This document shows positions 1 through 14,162 of a stretch of DNA of 51,626 nucleotides, in pieces. Position 1 is the first letter of the stretch. The number at the start of each line of letters is the position of its first letter. The notes below the pieces were generated by a model. The model made no database searches and was not told the origin of the DNA. It saw only the letters and a program-made list of their open reading frames with translations. The position numbers and the translations under genes are program-made. The stretch is taken from NCBI GenBank assembly GCA_000309865.1, contig AMGN01000009.1, forward strand, positions 1 through 51,626, in the 5' to 3' direction. The stretch comes from Methanobacterium sp. Maddingley MBC34 (GTDB taxonomy: Archaea > Methanobacteriota > Methanobacteria > Methanobacteriales > Methanobacteriaceae).

Positions 1-296
1 ATTTCAGTCTGATAAAGGAGTACCCTCCAGAGTCAGTTACAATCTGGAACAAGTACCTGGTGTACGCTACAGCATTGGGAGCAGCTGACGCAGTTCGAAA
101 GGCAATGGAGCTGTATGTGCCCAGTGAACAATTGGAAGGCAGTGACATCTACATGTTCCATTACTATGGTGGATATGCTCTCCTCTCTTCATCCCTGGAT
201 ACCGGTATCAGCACAGCTTCTGCAGGATCCGGTGATTTCGGAGGAGTAGGTGACATTGGTGGAGGAGATATTGGGGGTGGAGGAGGTGCTTTTTAA
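1..296 (+). CDS. DUF2207 membrane protein, C-terminal end (partial)
   Basis: The gene is cut by the left window edge; the frame is open from base 3. About 97 C-terminal residues remain. They align closely by eye with the end of the next gene: a FSLIK/PPES/W.KYLVYA.ALG core, then VRKAME, then a F.Y.GGY..L..SLD block. The protein finishes in a glycine-rich tail (GGVGDIGGGDIGGGGGAF), which is typical of the YciQ/DUF2207 family of predicted membrane proteins. Function is unknown; family members have an N-terminal exported domain and two to three membrane segments, and the part seen here would be the cytoplasmic C-terminus. A GTG at 60 is internal and not a likely start. The downstream paralogue suggests a tandem duplication. 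Confidence 0.8.
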   Translation, partial: FSLIKEYPPESVTIWNKYLVYATALGAADAVRKAMELYVPSEQLEGSDIYMFHYYGGYALLSSSLDTGISTASAGSGDFGGVGDIGGGDIGGGGGAF

Positions 297-461
297 TAAA
301 ACACCTCTATTTATCATTTTTTTTACAAGTTAAACAAATTTACAGATATAAAAAAGGTTAAAGACATTAAAAAAGGGCACAGGGAATATAAAAAAAATAT
401 TGGGATTTGAATAGATAACAGATTTTGGTTTTAGATTAAAAGGTTATATTCTGGTGATCCT

Positions 462-2252
462 GTGGGAAATAAACTTTATCTGAGTATTATAACAATTATA
501 ATGTTATTTTTCATCGTCACAGGCATAGGGGCATCCTCTGCTGTGGATAAAAGTTATTCAATTCCATCCATAGATATGGATCTTTTCATAAAGGATGATG
601 GAACCCTCCATGTTAAGGAAACATTACACTACTCCTTCAGTGGAACTTCCAATGAAGTTTACAGAAATATACTCATAAAAGACCAGACTAAACTGGAAAA
701 TCTTAAGATTTCCACTCCAGGGGTTTATTCTAATTACACAGTCAATGATAAAGCTAATTCCAAATATATTACCATTGATTTATACTCTAATCCTTCTAAA
801 ACAATCCCTATTTCTGGTAGGAATGTTGATATTAGCATTGAATACGATTTTTTGAATGTGGTAAAATTTTACAATGATCTGGCCCAACTCCATTATGACA
901 TTATGGATGAGGGATTGGCTGCGGGTGTGGGTCAGGTAAATACCAGAATACATCTTGCATCGAGTGAGGGAGTAAAATATGTGTTCAATTCTCAGGACAA
1001 TACTCTAAATTCCACCTGGAATGGGAATACACTGGAAGTAACCACTAAAAATATCATTCCCAGCTCTTTAGAATTAATAATGGTTATACCTAAAAGTCAA
1101 TTCATGGAAAATCCTCCCAACGTAGTTAAAGTCAATCAGGATATTTTACCAGAAATAGAGAAAATGCAGAAGGACTACCAGAACCTGGTGAACTATAAAA
1201 CAACTGCTTATTATTTGGTAGCAATACTAATGGGTTTTGCATGCTTTATCCCCTTAATCATTTATCTAATTTATGGTAGGGAGCCTAAAATTGATTATAA
1301 TGCGGAATATGAAAGAGATCTGCCCACTGATGATCCCCCTGCAATTGTAAATGCCATATCTGGGAAATTATGGGGTAAAGAAGTGGGAGAACCAGATATG
1401 GATGGGTTCAGGGCAACAATAATGGACTTGATCCATCGTGGTTATCTGGTGATGGAAAATATCCCCTCAGAAAGTGGAAAAATTAATTCTCAATCTATTT
1501 CATTCAGAATTAATGATGATAAAGATATAAGCAAGCTCAAAACTTTTGAGAGTGATATCATTAACTTTTTCAGTTACTTTGAAGAAGAAGATGGTTTAAT
1601 CTACCTGAATGAGATTAAAAAGAATTTAAACAGCGTAATTATCATGTCTGGAAATACAGAGAGCCTGAAAGATGATGAATTCGTAACATTTCGAGATGTG
1701 TATGGCAAGTGGAAGAATGATTTAATCAACGAGTTTTTAGATGAAGAGGCCATGTCTGGGGTATTTCAAAAGAGGGGAGATAAATATCTTAAAATTTTTG
1801 CAGTAATCACACTTATTACCGGTATAATCGGTTTATTTGCCTCAGCCGTCGATCCATTACCTGCTGCCAGATATGTTTCATATTCCTCATTTATTCTGTT
1901 GCTGGTGGGATTGGCTTCCTTCATAATGCCTCAAAAAATAGCTGGGCAGTGGACCACTTATGGTGAGGAATATGATGCAAGATGGCATAATTTTGCAAAG
2001 TATATCCAGGATTTCAGCCTCATAAAGGACCAACCACCCGAATCCATTGAAACCTGGGATAAATACCTGGTATATGCCAGTGCACTGGGAATTGCCAACA
2101 AAGTCCGCAAATCCATGGAAATGGTACTTCCTCCTGAAGAAGCAGGTGGCAAAGTCTACCAGTTCCATTACTCTGGAGGATACTGCGAGCTTTCAAAAAG
2201 TCTGGATGAGGGTATCGCTGATAATAAAAAAAGAAATTCACTGTTACGTTAA
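462..2252 (+). CDS. DUF2207 domain membrane protein, full length
   Basis: A 596-residue predicted membrane protein of the DUF2207 (YciQ-like) family. Residues 1-25 are a signal peptide or signal anchor, followed by an exported beta-rich region (SIDMDLFIKDDGTLHVKE). A membrane segment lies near 248-272 with the family's downstream signature of YGREPKI and LPTDDPPAIV; a further pair of segments lies near 445-463 and 472-489. The C-terminal 100 residues match the preceding partial gene. Unlike that paralogue it ends in a basic stretch (NKKRNSLLR) instead of a Gly-rich tail. The start used is GTG at 462; a weak GGTGAT lies just upstream at about 453. The molecular function of the family is not known, so this is a family assignment only. 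Confidence 0.85.
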   Translation: MGNKLYLSIITIIMLFFIVTGIGASSAVDKSYSIPSIDMDLFIKDDGTLHVKETLHYSFSGTSNEVYRNILIKDQTKLENLKISTPGVYSNYTVNDKANSKYITIDLYSNPSKTIPISGRNVDISIEYDFLNVVKFYNDLAQLHYDIMDEGLAAGVGQVNTRIHLASSEGVKYVFNSQDNTLNSTWNGNTLEVTTKNIIPSSLELIMVIPKSQFMENPPNVVKVNQDILPEIEKMQKDYQNLVNYKTTAYYLVAILMGFACFIPLIIYLIYGREPKIDYNAEYERDLPTDDPPAIVNAISGKLWGKEVGEPDMDGFRATIMDLIHRGYLVMENIPSESGKINSQSISFRINDDKDISKLKTFESDIINFFSYFEEEDGLIYLNEIKKNLNSVIIMSGNTESLKDDEFVTFRDVYGKWKNDLINEFLDEEAMSGVFQKRGDKYLKIFAVITLITGIIGLFASAVDPLPAARYVSYSSFILLLVGLASFIMPQKIAGQWTTYGEEYDARWHNFAKYIQDFSLIKDQPPESIETWDKYLVYASALGIANKVRKSMEMVLPPEEAGGKVYQFHYSGGYCELSKSLDEGIADNKKRNSLLR

Positions 2253-2278
2253 ATAATTTAATGTTTTTATGTGTGGAC

Positions 2279-3034
2279 CTATATTTTATCAATATTTCTC
2301 AAGTATTCATCTGAATCCCGAATAAAACTTTCTAATTTTTCTTTTAATGAATCGTCGATATTCATCAGTTTTTTAGGAGGTTGATCTGGTTCAATGTCTT
2401 CTTGTGCAGTAACTATATTCCTTTCAGATAATTTATGATTTATTTTCAAGGTTAATTCCCTGATGGACATTAAATCTTCTAACAATTCTGGGTCTAAATC
2501 TGCGGTAATAATGTTTTGAGCGAATGTTTCCCAGAAACTTGTTTTAAGGGGCTTTAAATTTTTCAGTGAATTTACCTTGATATCCACTAGATAACCTTCA
2601 GCAGTTTTCTTATTATCGTTGACAGTTAACCTCAGGGCAATAATTATCCTTTTAATTTGCCTCTTTTCCTGTTCTACGGCAAGTTTGTTGTTTAAATAAA
2701 GGCCCATAACTGCCACAATTAGTGAACCGAGCAGTATGTACATGGCAGCGAAAACAGTAGGGATCCACTGCATTCCCAGTAGAATGGTTAAAATAACTAT
2801 GGCCACTAATGATGCACAAAAAATGGCCAGGATACTTTTACCGAAAAAATTAGTAACTAATGTACTCTGCAAAATTAAAAAAAGCATTTCTAATAATATA
2901 ATCAATATTGCAACTAATAATATAATCAATATGGTGATTCCACTGGTTAAACTACTGTCAAATAAAAAATTCCAGATTAACAGTAAAACAATTCCGGTTA
3001 ATCCCCCTCCTATGAGCTTGTGTTTATCCTCCAT
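2279..3034 (-). CDS. Hypothetical membrane protein, four N-terminal TM segments
   Basis: A 251-residue protein not recognised from sequence. Residues 1-115 hold about four hydrophobic segments (near 8-26, 31-57, 66-88 and 93-115). Residues 116-251 are a charged, probably helical cytoplasmic domain rich in Lys/Glu (EKRQIKRIIIALRL, LEDLMSIRELTLKINHKL). There is no catalytic motif. It is convergent with the DUF2207 gene, whose stop is 26 bp from this stop. The architecture (membrane anchor plus cytoplasmic helical tail) would suit a sensor or scaffold, but that is speculation. Confidence 0.65.
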   Translation of the reverse strand: MEDKHKLIGGGLTGIVLLLIWNFLFDSSLTSGITILIILLVAILIILLEMLFLILQSTLVTNFFGKSILAIFCASLVAIVILTILLGMQWIPTVFAAMYILLGSLIVAVMGLYLNNKLAVEQEKRQIKRIIIALRLTVNDNKKTAEGYLVDIKVNSLKNLKPLKTSFWETFAQNIITADLDPELLEDLMSIRELTLKINHKLSERNIVTAQEDIEPDQPPKKLMNIDDSLKEKLESFIRDSDEYLRNIDKI

Positions 3035-3191
3035 TTCAATCCCCTAAACTAATAAACATTTTGTAGTTAATAACTCTTAGTTTATGGTTTTTATGTTGTT
3101 GTTTCACTATGGAAGTTTATTAAATCTTATTACTGGAAAATGGCAGGATATTTTTCAAAAAAATAAGAAATTCAATTTTTTATGGGTTCTA

Positions 3192-4379
<1,188 letters not shown>

Positions 4380-4421
4380 AATAAATCACTACTAGTCTTT
4401 TTACCTCCCAGGTTATTAAAG

Positions 4422-4457
4422 ATTTTATGGAATATCAAATTTTATGGAATATATCAA
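4422..4457. repeat. Two-copy tandem repeat, 17/19 bp
   Basis: ATTTTATGGAATATCAA at 4422-4438 is followed directly by a copy at 4439-4457 carrying a 2-bp AT insertion. It lies in the divergent spacer between the YchF-like GTPase and cbiE, about 45 bp upstream of the GTPase start. It could be a duplicated regulatory site or a simple slippage product. Confidence 0.75.
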
Positions 4458-4618
4458 AATAACGTGAATATAAAATCTATTTAGATAAGGGAAAATTAAA
4501 GATTAATCAAACATTAAAATTAATCATATTATCAAAAATACATATTATCAATATATGCAGTCCATATTAAGATATCAATAATTATACAGTTCATTTCAAG
4601 AAATAGGAGCAATTTGCA

Positions 4619-5242
4619 ATGTCAAAACTTTACTTGGTGGGAAGTGGACCTGGTTCCAGTGATTATTTAACTACAGTAGCCATAAAAGTGGTTGAATCTG
4701 TTGACGTGCTGGTGGGGAGTCAAAGGGCTCTGGATCTGTTCCCTGGATTCGTGGGGGATACTCTGGTGCTCAGGGCACGGAACATGGATGAAATGATGAA
4801 AAAATCAATTGCACTGGTGGATGAAGGTAAGAACGTGGCTATTCTCTCCACAGGCGACCCTGGGTTTTCAGGGGTCCTGAAACCAATACTGAACTTGCGG
4901 GATGACCTGGACCTGGAAGTGATTCCGGGTATCAGCTCCCTGCAACTTGCCGCTGCCCGACTCCAACTACCATGGGATCAGGTTAACCTGCTCACTCTCC
5001 ATGGGAAAGGAAATTCTGAGATAATACTTGATTTTCTGGATAATGGGAAGCCCACCATTGTTCTACCCGACTTCCGGGTGGAAAAACTGGCACAATTCCT
5101 CCTGGATAATGGAACCCGTCCTGAAAGGAAAGTGGCAGTCTGTGAAAAACTCAGCTACCCTGATGAAAGACTGTTTAAGGGACGGTTAGAAGAAGTTGCC
5201 CATATGGAGTTCAGTTACCTGTGTGTGATGGTAATTTATTAG
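4619..5242 (+). CDS. cbiE: Cobalt-precorrin-7 C5-methyltransferase
   Basis: A 207-residue SAM-dependent tetrapyrrole methylase that carries out the C5 methylation of the corrin ring in anaerobic cobamide synthesis. The N-terminus has the family's first glycine loop (LVGSGPGSSDYLT, about 6-18), the VLVGSQRAL segment near 32, and the second conserved loop LSTGDPGFSG near 80 that binds SAM. EVIPGISSLQLAAARL near 98 is the third conserved block. Length fits CbiE alone; the decarboxylating CbiT partner is not fused and not in the window. AGGAG at 4604-4608 with 10-nt spacing supports the ATG. Methanogens need cobamides for the corrinoid methyltransferase Mtr. Confidence 0.92.
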   Translation: MSKLYLVGSGPGSSDYLTTVAIKVVESVDVLVGSQRALDLFPGFVGDTLVLRARNMDEMMKKSIALVDEGKNVAILSTGDPGFSGVLKPILNLRDDLDLEVIPGISSLQLAAARLQLPWDQVNLLTLHGKGNSEIILDFLDNGKPTIVLPDFRVEKLAQFLLDNGTRPERKVAVCEKLSYPDERLFKGRLEEVAHMEFSYLCVMVIY

Positions 5243-5290
5243 GTCTGTTAAAAAAGATTTGATGGCAAAAGATTTAAGCACACAGTTCTT

Positions 5291-5656
5291 TTAATCACAC
5301 AGTTCTTCATCTTCTTCATGCCATGGCGGTGTTACCATACATAAAAACTTCAAATGTTCATCACCAGTATTTTCTATCCACTGGGATGATTCTGGTGGAA
5401 TGTAGATTGCATCACCTGGCTTAACTTCACGTGATTCATTGTCAATGTGCATTCTACCTTCCCCTTCTATTATGTAGTAAATTTCCACAGAGCTCTTTAA
5501 TTTATGGGGTAAAGATGCTCTATTTGGTTCGATAATGGCATGGGCCACACTGCAACCCATTTTTATGTTTTCATTTTTAGGATGCAGAAGCTCACAGAGA
5601 ACAGTTTCATCAGCTACCTGGAAGTATTCGCAGTTTTTAAGAGATTTAATCAGCAT
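5291..5656 (-). CDS. Cupin domain protein
   Basis: A 121-residue small beta-barrel cupin. Cupin motif 1 is degenerate (LPHKLKSSVEIYYIIEGEGRMHID) and motif 2 reads PGDAIYIPPESSQWIENTG. The first motif has one His and a Glu, the second lacks the usual His, so metal binding is uncertain. A GGTGAG site sits just upstream of the ATG. Substrate unknown; candidates are a sugar isomerase-like enzyme or a small-molecule binding protein. It stands alone between cbiE (convergent) and a membrane-protein group. Confidence 0.8.
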   Translation of the reverse strand: MLIKSLKNCEYFQVADETVLCELLHPKNENIKMGCSVAHAIIEPNRASLPHKLKSSVEIYYIIEGEGRMHIDNESREVKPGDAIYIPPESSQWIENTGDEHLKFLCMVTPPWHEEDEELCD

Positions 5657-5692
5657 TTAACTCACCAATAATAGATATGGGGCGACTTTTTT

Positions 5693-5851
5693 TTATTTTG
5701 CATCAGACATAATCTCAAAGATCTTAAATGCAATCGCAGAACCAATAATCCATGAGAAGATCTTAACGGGTCCTGTGGGTGATTTTTCGCCAGTAAAATC
5801 TGCCAGAAGACTGAAACTTATTACAATAATTAGGAACACTAAAAAAGCCAC
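5693..5851 (-). CDS. Possible small two-TM membrane protein, start uncertain
   Basis: An open frame of 52 codons if GTG at 5851 is used. It encodes two hydrophobic segments (VAFLVFLIIVISFSLLA and PVKIFSWIIGSAIAFKIFEI) separated by a GEKSPTGP turn. The frame stays open upstream to about 5910 without any ATG, GTG or TTG, and that upstream part contains a 15-bp tandem duplication that would encode DYKRIDYKRI. Either the protein uses the GTG, or a short N-terminal part has been lost. No Shine-Dalgarno site is evident. The amphipathic composition and lack of stops favour a real or recently decayed gene. Confidence 0.4.
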   Translation of the reverse strand: MAFLVFLIIVISFSLLADFTGEKSPTGPVKIFSWIIGSAIAFKIFEIMSDAK

Positions 5852-5865
5852 AGAAAGACTACGGA

Positions 5866-5895
5866 TTCTTTTATAATCTATTCTTTTATAATCTA
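5866..5895. repeat. Perfect 15-bp tandem duplication
   Basis: TTCTTTTATAATCTA occurs at 5866-5880 and again at 5881-5895 with no gap. It overlaps the presumptive 5' end of the small membrane ORF on the minus strand, where it would duplicate the peptide DYKRI. Confidence 0.9.
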
Positions 5896-5935
5896 TATTA
5901 TCACAACCATTAACTTAACCACTATGGATGGATGG

Positions 5936-6649
5936 TTATTCCTTTTCATCTTCACCATTCCCTGATGCCAGGGCCTCCAGTTCATCCAGCATTTCCAGTT
6001 CTCTTCCTTTCTTCTCTTCTTTTTTAATTAGAATAATTCCTATGGCTGCCCCCAATATACCTCCCATGGTGTCCACAAATAAATCCTCCATGGTGTCTGC
6101 CAGGGGAGATGCAACCATAGACCCTTGGGTGAGCCCTGTGGGTAGATATGGTCCAATTATAGGATACATGGCATTATCATAGAAATATTCTCCCATTTCA
6201 AGACCAGCTCCCAGCCCCATGGTTATTAAAACTATTAGAGCAAACATCACTCCAGTACTGGCCTGAAGCTTTCCCAGGGCGTAAAATGTGTAAATAATCA
6301 CCATCCCCACCAGGCCAACAACGAAAGAGACCAGTAAATGCATGAATTTATCATAATAAGGCACCCGACTATATAGACTATAAGCATCGGCCACAATCAA
6401 CTCAAAAAAGACTACAATTAAAAAAAGTATCTCAATATCAATGGGAACAACGCATATTCTGTTTTTGGTGAAAAACCATGGAGTTACCAGTATTACTAGA
6501 GCTAAAATTGCTAAAATACCGAAGAAAACCTCGCCCAGGATGATCTGGTAAAGTGCATTTATCAGGATTACTATCCTTAAAAATAATCTCAGATATCTCT
6601 TCCAGGATGGTACTTTACTGAGATCGAAAGGGCATGATTTTTTATGCAT
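5936..6649 (-). CDS. Membrane protein, YjdF/DUF2238-like
   Basis: A 237-residue protein with about six to seven hydrophobic segments. Features matching the YjdF/DUF2238 family by memory are the DKFMHLLVSFVVG segment (about 97-110), the GLEMGEYFYD motif near 152-162 and the SPLADTMEDLFVDTMGGILGAAIG stretch near 183-206, which has several conserved acidic residues inside membrane segments. The C-terminal 25 residues are highly charged (KKEEKKGRELEMLDELEAL). GGTGAT lies 6 nt before the ATG. Function unknown; the acidic membrane residues could coordinate a metal ion. Confidence 0.7.
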   Translation of the reverse strand: MHKKSCPFDLSKVPSWKRYLRLFLRIVILINALYQIILGEVFFGILAILALVILVTPWFFTKNRICVVPIDIEILFLIVVFFELIVADAYSLYSRVPYYDKFMHLLVSFVVGLVGMVIIYTFYALGKLQASTGVMFALIVLITMGLGAGLEMGEYFYDNAMYPIIGPYLPTGLTQGSMVASPLADTMEDLFVDTMGGILGAAIGIILIKKEEKKGRELEMLDELEALASGNGEDEKE

Positions 6650-6731
6650 TTGATATCACCATGAATGACTCATATGAAACATTTCATTCCATTTAATATA
6701 ATTTAATTTGGTTTTTTTAGGTACATTAAAG

Positions 6732-6760
6732 AGATGGAATTAGAAAAAAGATGGAATTAG
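6732..6760. repeat. Direct repeat, 12-bp core with 17-bp period
   Basis: AGATGGAATTAG at 6732-6743 and 6749-6760, separated by an A-tract. It lies in the spacer upstream of the secreted phospholipase-like gene and is one of several two-copy tandem repeats in this window. Confidence 0.7.
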
Positions 6761-6869
6761 ATTTTTATCAAACCATGCATATATTTAAATATGGGTACTT
6801 ACTACACATTTCTAACTTCAATTTTACCTTAAATTTCACAATCACTCTTAAAACCATGTTCGAGGAACC

Positions 6870-7460
6870 ATGAAAAAAACCTTTATAATGATTATCATCA
6901 CTTTCACGGCATTTTTAGCGTTAGTTCAACCGGTTTCTGCCTGGGCTGCCCCTAATCATTATGCCATTGCTGAGGAAGTTTACTACTCTCTCCCTGCTGA
7001 TGCACAGGACAATTTGGACCTCTCCACAATGCTTGACGGGGCTGATGATCCTGATTTTAAGTTTTTTGACTTCCAGTACCATCATTACCCTGCCAGTGCG
7101 GAAAAAGCAAACTACTGGATTTTAAAAGGTAAGGTCTACTACCAGAATGAAGATTATAAACAGGCCAGCTACTGTTTTGGGGTGGCAACCCATTACATTT
7201 CAGATAGTGTCTGTCCTCCCCATTCTGAGGGTGGTCACTCGGGTTATGAACACACTAAATGCGAGTTACAGTCCATGCTCTTGGAACCTCATATCACAGA
7301 TAAAACCGGAGATCTGGATAGTGAATTAAATTCAGCCAATCAAATGAGTGGGAATGCCTGGGACCAGTGGCTAAAGACAGATGATGATAAATATATTCAG
7401 CAATGTCTTAATAAAGCAGCCGATCTCTCTTATATGGGTGTAAACAATGCAGTTTCTTAA
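6870..7460 (+). CDS. Exported zinc-dependent phospholipase C-like protein
   Basis: A 196-residue protein with a clear signal peptide (residues 1-24, hydrophobic core IMIIITFTAFLALVQP, cleavage predicted before WAAPNH). The mature N-terminus starting with Trp is characteristic of the zinc-dependent PLC/S1-P1 nuclease fold, in which W1 coordinates zinc. Candidate metal ligands are H30, the DGADDPD block near 52-58, the HHYP segment, THYISD near 109 and H-rich SEGGHSGYEH near 118-127. In bacteria such proteins hydrolyse phosphatidylcholine; the archaeal substrate is unknown. Length is shorter than bacterial PLC (about 245 mature). Single gene. Confidence 0.75.
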   Translation: MKKTFIMIIITFTAFLALVQPVSAWAAPNHYAIAEEVYYSLPADAQDNLDLSTMLDGADDPDFKFFDFQYHHYPASAEKANYWILKGKVYYQNEDYKQASYCFGVATHYISDSVCPPHSEGGHSGYEHTKCELQSMLLEPHITDKTGDLDSELNSANQMSGNAWDQWLKTDDDKYIQQCLNKAADLSYMGVNNAVS

Positions 7461-7793
7461 TTAATTAAAAATTTAAACTAATTTAACTAAATATTTCATA
7501 GTTAGGTTAAAATTCGCATTATCAATGATGGATGATATTATTTGAATCGGGGTTTTTTTAATAATAAACTTTAATAATTACTTAAAAACATAGGTAACTG
7601 GATATTCCCTGGTATCAAGTCCAGAAACTCTATATATTCTAACAATAGTATATTAAATATGTTTAGTAATTACTAATTGAAACTTAATTGTAACTCTTTT
7701 GGGAATTATGTAAAATAGAATTGAATTTTCAAAAGATTCTTAATTAAATAAGATTTCACGAGATATAAGTTGATTTAATGGTTGCATGTAAAC
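7461..7793. other. AT-rich intergenic region upstream of tetR
   Basis: About 330 bp with no convincing ORF. The first part carries a T-run (7554-7560) that may end the phospholipase-like transcript. The second part holds TATA-like tracts (for example 7651-7660) and a perfect 14-bp palindrome listed separately. Confidence 0.6.
7663..7676. promoter_or_regulatory. 14-bp perfect palindrome, candidate TetR operator
   Basis: TTAGTAATTACTAA is its own reverse complement. It is 118 bp upstream of the tetR ATG and just downstream of a TATA-like tract, so it would overlap a transcription start. TetR regulators often bind palindromes near their own promoter. In AT-rich DNA such a palindrome can arise by chance, so this is only a candidate. 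Confidence 0.35.
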
Positions 7794-8339
<546 letters not shown>

Positions 8340-8437
8340 AATATTAAATATTAATAAAATGCAAGTAATTGTGTAAAATTAATAAACTGAATGTATTAAT
8401 AAAAAGAAAATGCTAGGTTAAATAAAAAGAGAAGAGT

Positions 8438-9415
<978 letters not shown>

Positions 9416-9741
9416 TATTTGTGCCTCCATTATTTATTCTAGATCGCTATAATCCTAAAATAAACTTCAATACTAAACCTCAATCTTTCCAAGTTAAATA
9501 GTTTTTATTAGATTATGTTATTAAATTCTGTGGGAATATAAAAATTGTGCAAAATCCATATTTAATAAAACCCTAATATAAACATATAATATAATATTTT
9601 AAAACTTTGTGCCCTTACAAATGAAAGGATAAATTACATTCAATGGTTAAAATAGGACGTAATTAATGTATAAATCTATTATTAATTGATAATAATTAAT
9701 TATGGATCAAATCTGGATTAAAAAATAAGATGGTGTATGAT
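9416..9741. other. Divergent promoter region, ArsA ATPase / nadE
   Basis: About 325 bp of AT-rich DNA between two divergent genes. It contains several TATA-like tracts (for example around 9590-9600 and 9700) but no ORF, hairpin or RNA gene that can be supported. Confidence 0.6.
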
Positions 9742-10551
9742 ATGGTGGACAATAATGGAATTTTACCAGTTTTAGATGTTGAACGTGCTTCAAGAGAGAT
9801 ATCAAATTTTATTGAAAGTTCGTTAATAGAATCAAATGCCCAGGGGTTGGTTGTAGGTCTTAGTGGGGGTTTGGATTCAGCCACCACAGCCAAACTATGC
9901 GCCCAGGTGGTGAATACTGATAAAATTTTGGGATTGATTTTGCCCAGTCAGAGTACCAATCAGGAAGATATTGATGATGCGGTAAGTTTGGCTGAGGATA
10001 TAGGGATAAAATATAAAACCATACCAATCGACCCACTTATTGGGCCCGTGCAGGATATTTGCAGCCGTTCAGAGATTGATGAAAACTATAAGCTTGCTGG
10101 GGCAAATCTTAAGGCACGTATGCGAATGGTAATCCTTTATTATCATGCTAACGCCCTTAATCGGTTAGTGGTTGGTACGGGTAACCGAACCGAACTTTTA
10201 GTGGGCTATTTTACCAAATACGGTGATGGAGGGGTGGACATCCTCCCTATAGGGGAACTTTACAAAACAGATGTCCGCAGGGTGGCTAAACATCTTGGGG
10301 TTAGTGATAGCATCCTGTATAAAGCACCTACTGCAGGTTTATGGCAGGGGCAGACTGATGAAGAAGAACTGGGAATCAAATATGAACTTTTAGATGAGAT
10401 CCTGTACCTGATGACTGAGCAAGAGATGGGAGAAGATGAAACAGCTATAAAACTTAATATAAAACTAGATGAAGTGATAAGAGTCAAGGCGATGATGCGA
10501 GCAGCTGAACACAAAACCAGAATGCCCCTCATGCCATCTATAGTCAGATAA
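9742..10551 (+). CDS. nadE: NH3-dependent NAD+ synthetase
   Basis: A 269-residue N-type ATP pyrophosphatase that converts nicotinate adenine dinucleotide to NAD+ using ammonia. SGGLDSATTAKL near 43-54 is the PP-loop; GTGNRTELLVGYFTKYGDGGVD near 150-171 and KAPTAGLWQGQTDEEELG near 194-211 are conserved NadE blocks. There is no N-terminal glutaminase domain, consistent with the short archaeal enzyme. Start: ATG 9742 is preceded by GGTG with suitable spacing; ATG 9730 is an alternative four codons upstream. Divergent from the ArsA gene over about 325 bp of AT-rich DNA. Confidence 0.95.
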   Translation: MVDNNGILPVLDVERASREISNFIESSLIESNAQGLVVGLSGGLDSATTAKLCAQVVNTDKILGLILPSQSTNQEDIDDAVSLAEDIGIKYKTIPIDPLIGPVQDICSRSEIDENYKLAGANLKARMRMVILYYHANALNRLVVGTGNRTELLVGYFTKYGDGGVDILPIGELYKTDVRRVAKHLGVSDSILYKAPTAGLWQGQTDEEELGIKYELLDEILYLMTEQEMGEDETAIKLNIKLDEVIRVKAMMRAAEHKTRMPLMPSIVR

Positions 10552-10712
10552 AACTTATTTTAACAGGTTGATCAGCTTTTAACTAGTTAATTAGCTTCTA
10601 ATTAGTTGTTAATCAGTTGCGGTTAAAATCACAGTTAAATGCAAATCGTTTATAAATGTTTAATGAAGGAAACCTATATATTGGATGAGAAAAGTAATAA
10701 GAGATGTTTTGA

Positions 10713-11029
<317 letters not shown>

Positions 11030-11033
11030 AACT

Positions 11034-11067
11034 TTAATTGTCAGATTTAATTAATTGTCAGATTTAA
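11034..11067. repeat. Perfect 17-bp tandem duplication upstream of leuS
   Basis: TTAATTGTCAGATTTAA at 11034-11050 is repeated exactly at 11051-11067. It lies between cutA and leuS, about 105 bp before the leuS start. Confidence 0.9.
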
Positions 11068-11169
11068 AATCAAATATTGATTTAGATTAGTGTTAATTAA
11101 TATTTAAACTAGTTAATTAATTATAAATTAATTTTTACCAAATTAAACTCAGATAATGGCGGTGATGTA

Positions 11170-14025
<2,856 letters not shown>

Positions 14026-14050
14026 AAGAATTATAGAATAAGAAAATATG

Positions 14051-14089
14051 GAGATTTTAGACTTATGTCTGTTTATGGGCTAAAATCTC
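14051..14089. terminator. 10-bp inverted repeat after leuS
   Basis: GAGATTTTAG at 14051-14060 and its exact complement CTAAAATCTC at 14080-14089, loop 19 nt. It lies between the convergent leuS and FAH-family gene and could form a hairpin in both transcripts. T-rich sequence follows on the plus strand (14097-14105). Confidence 0.5.
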
Positions 14090-14162
14090 ATTACTATTTA
14101 TTTTACAGGTGTTATGATTGAAAATCGAACGCATGAAATGACTAAATTAGATTTTTAAGGAA

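Noticed and set aside
1887..2292. Minus-strand and alternate-frame ORFs inside the DUF2207 gene
   Set aside because: They are shadows of the real coding frame with low-complexity, Phe/Cys/His-rich translations and no domain.
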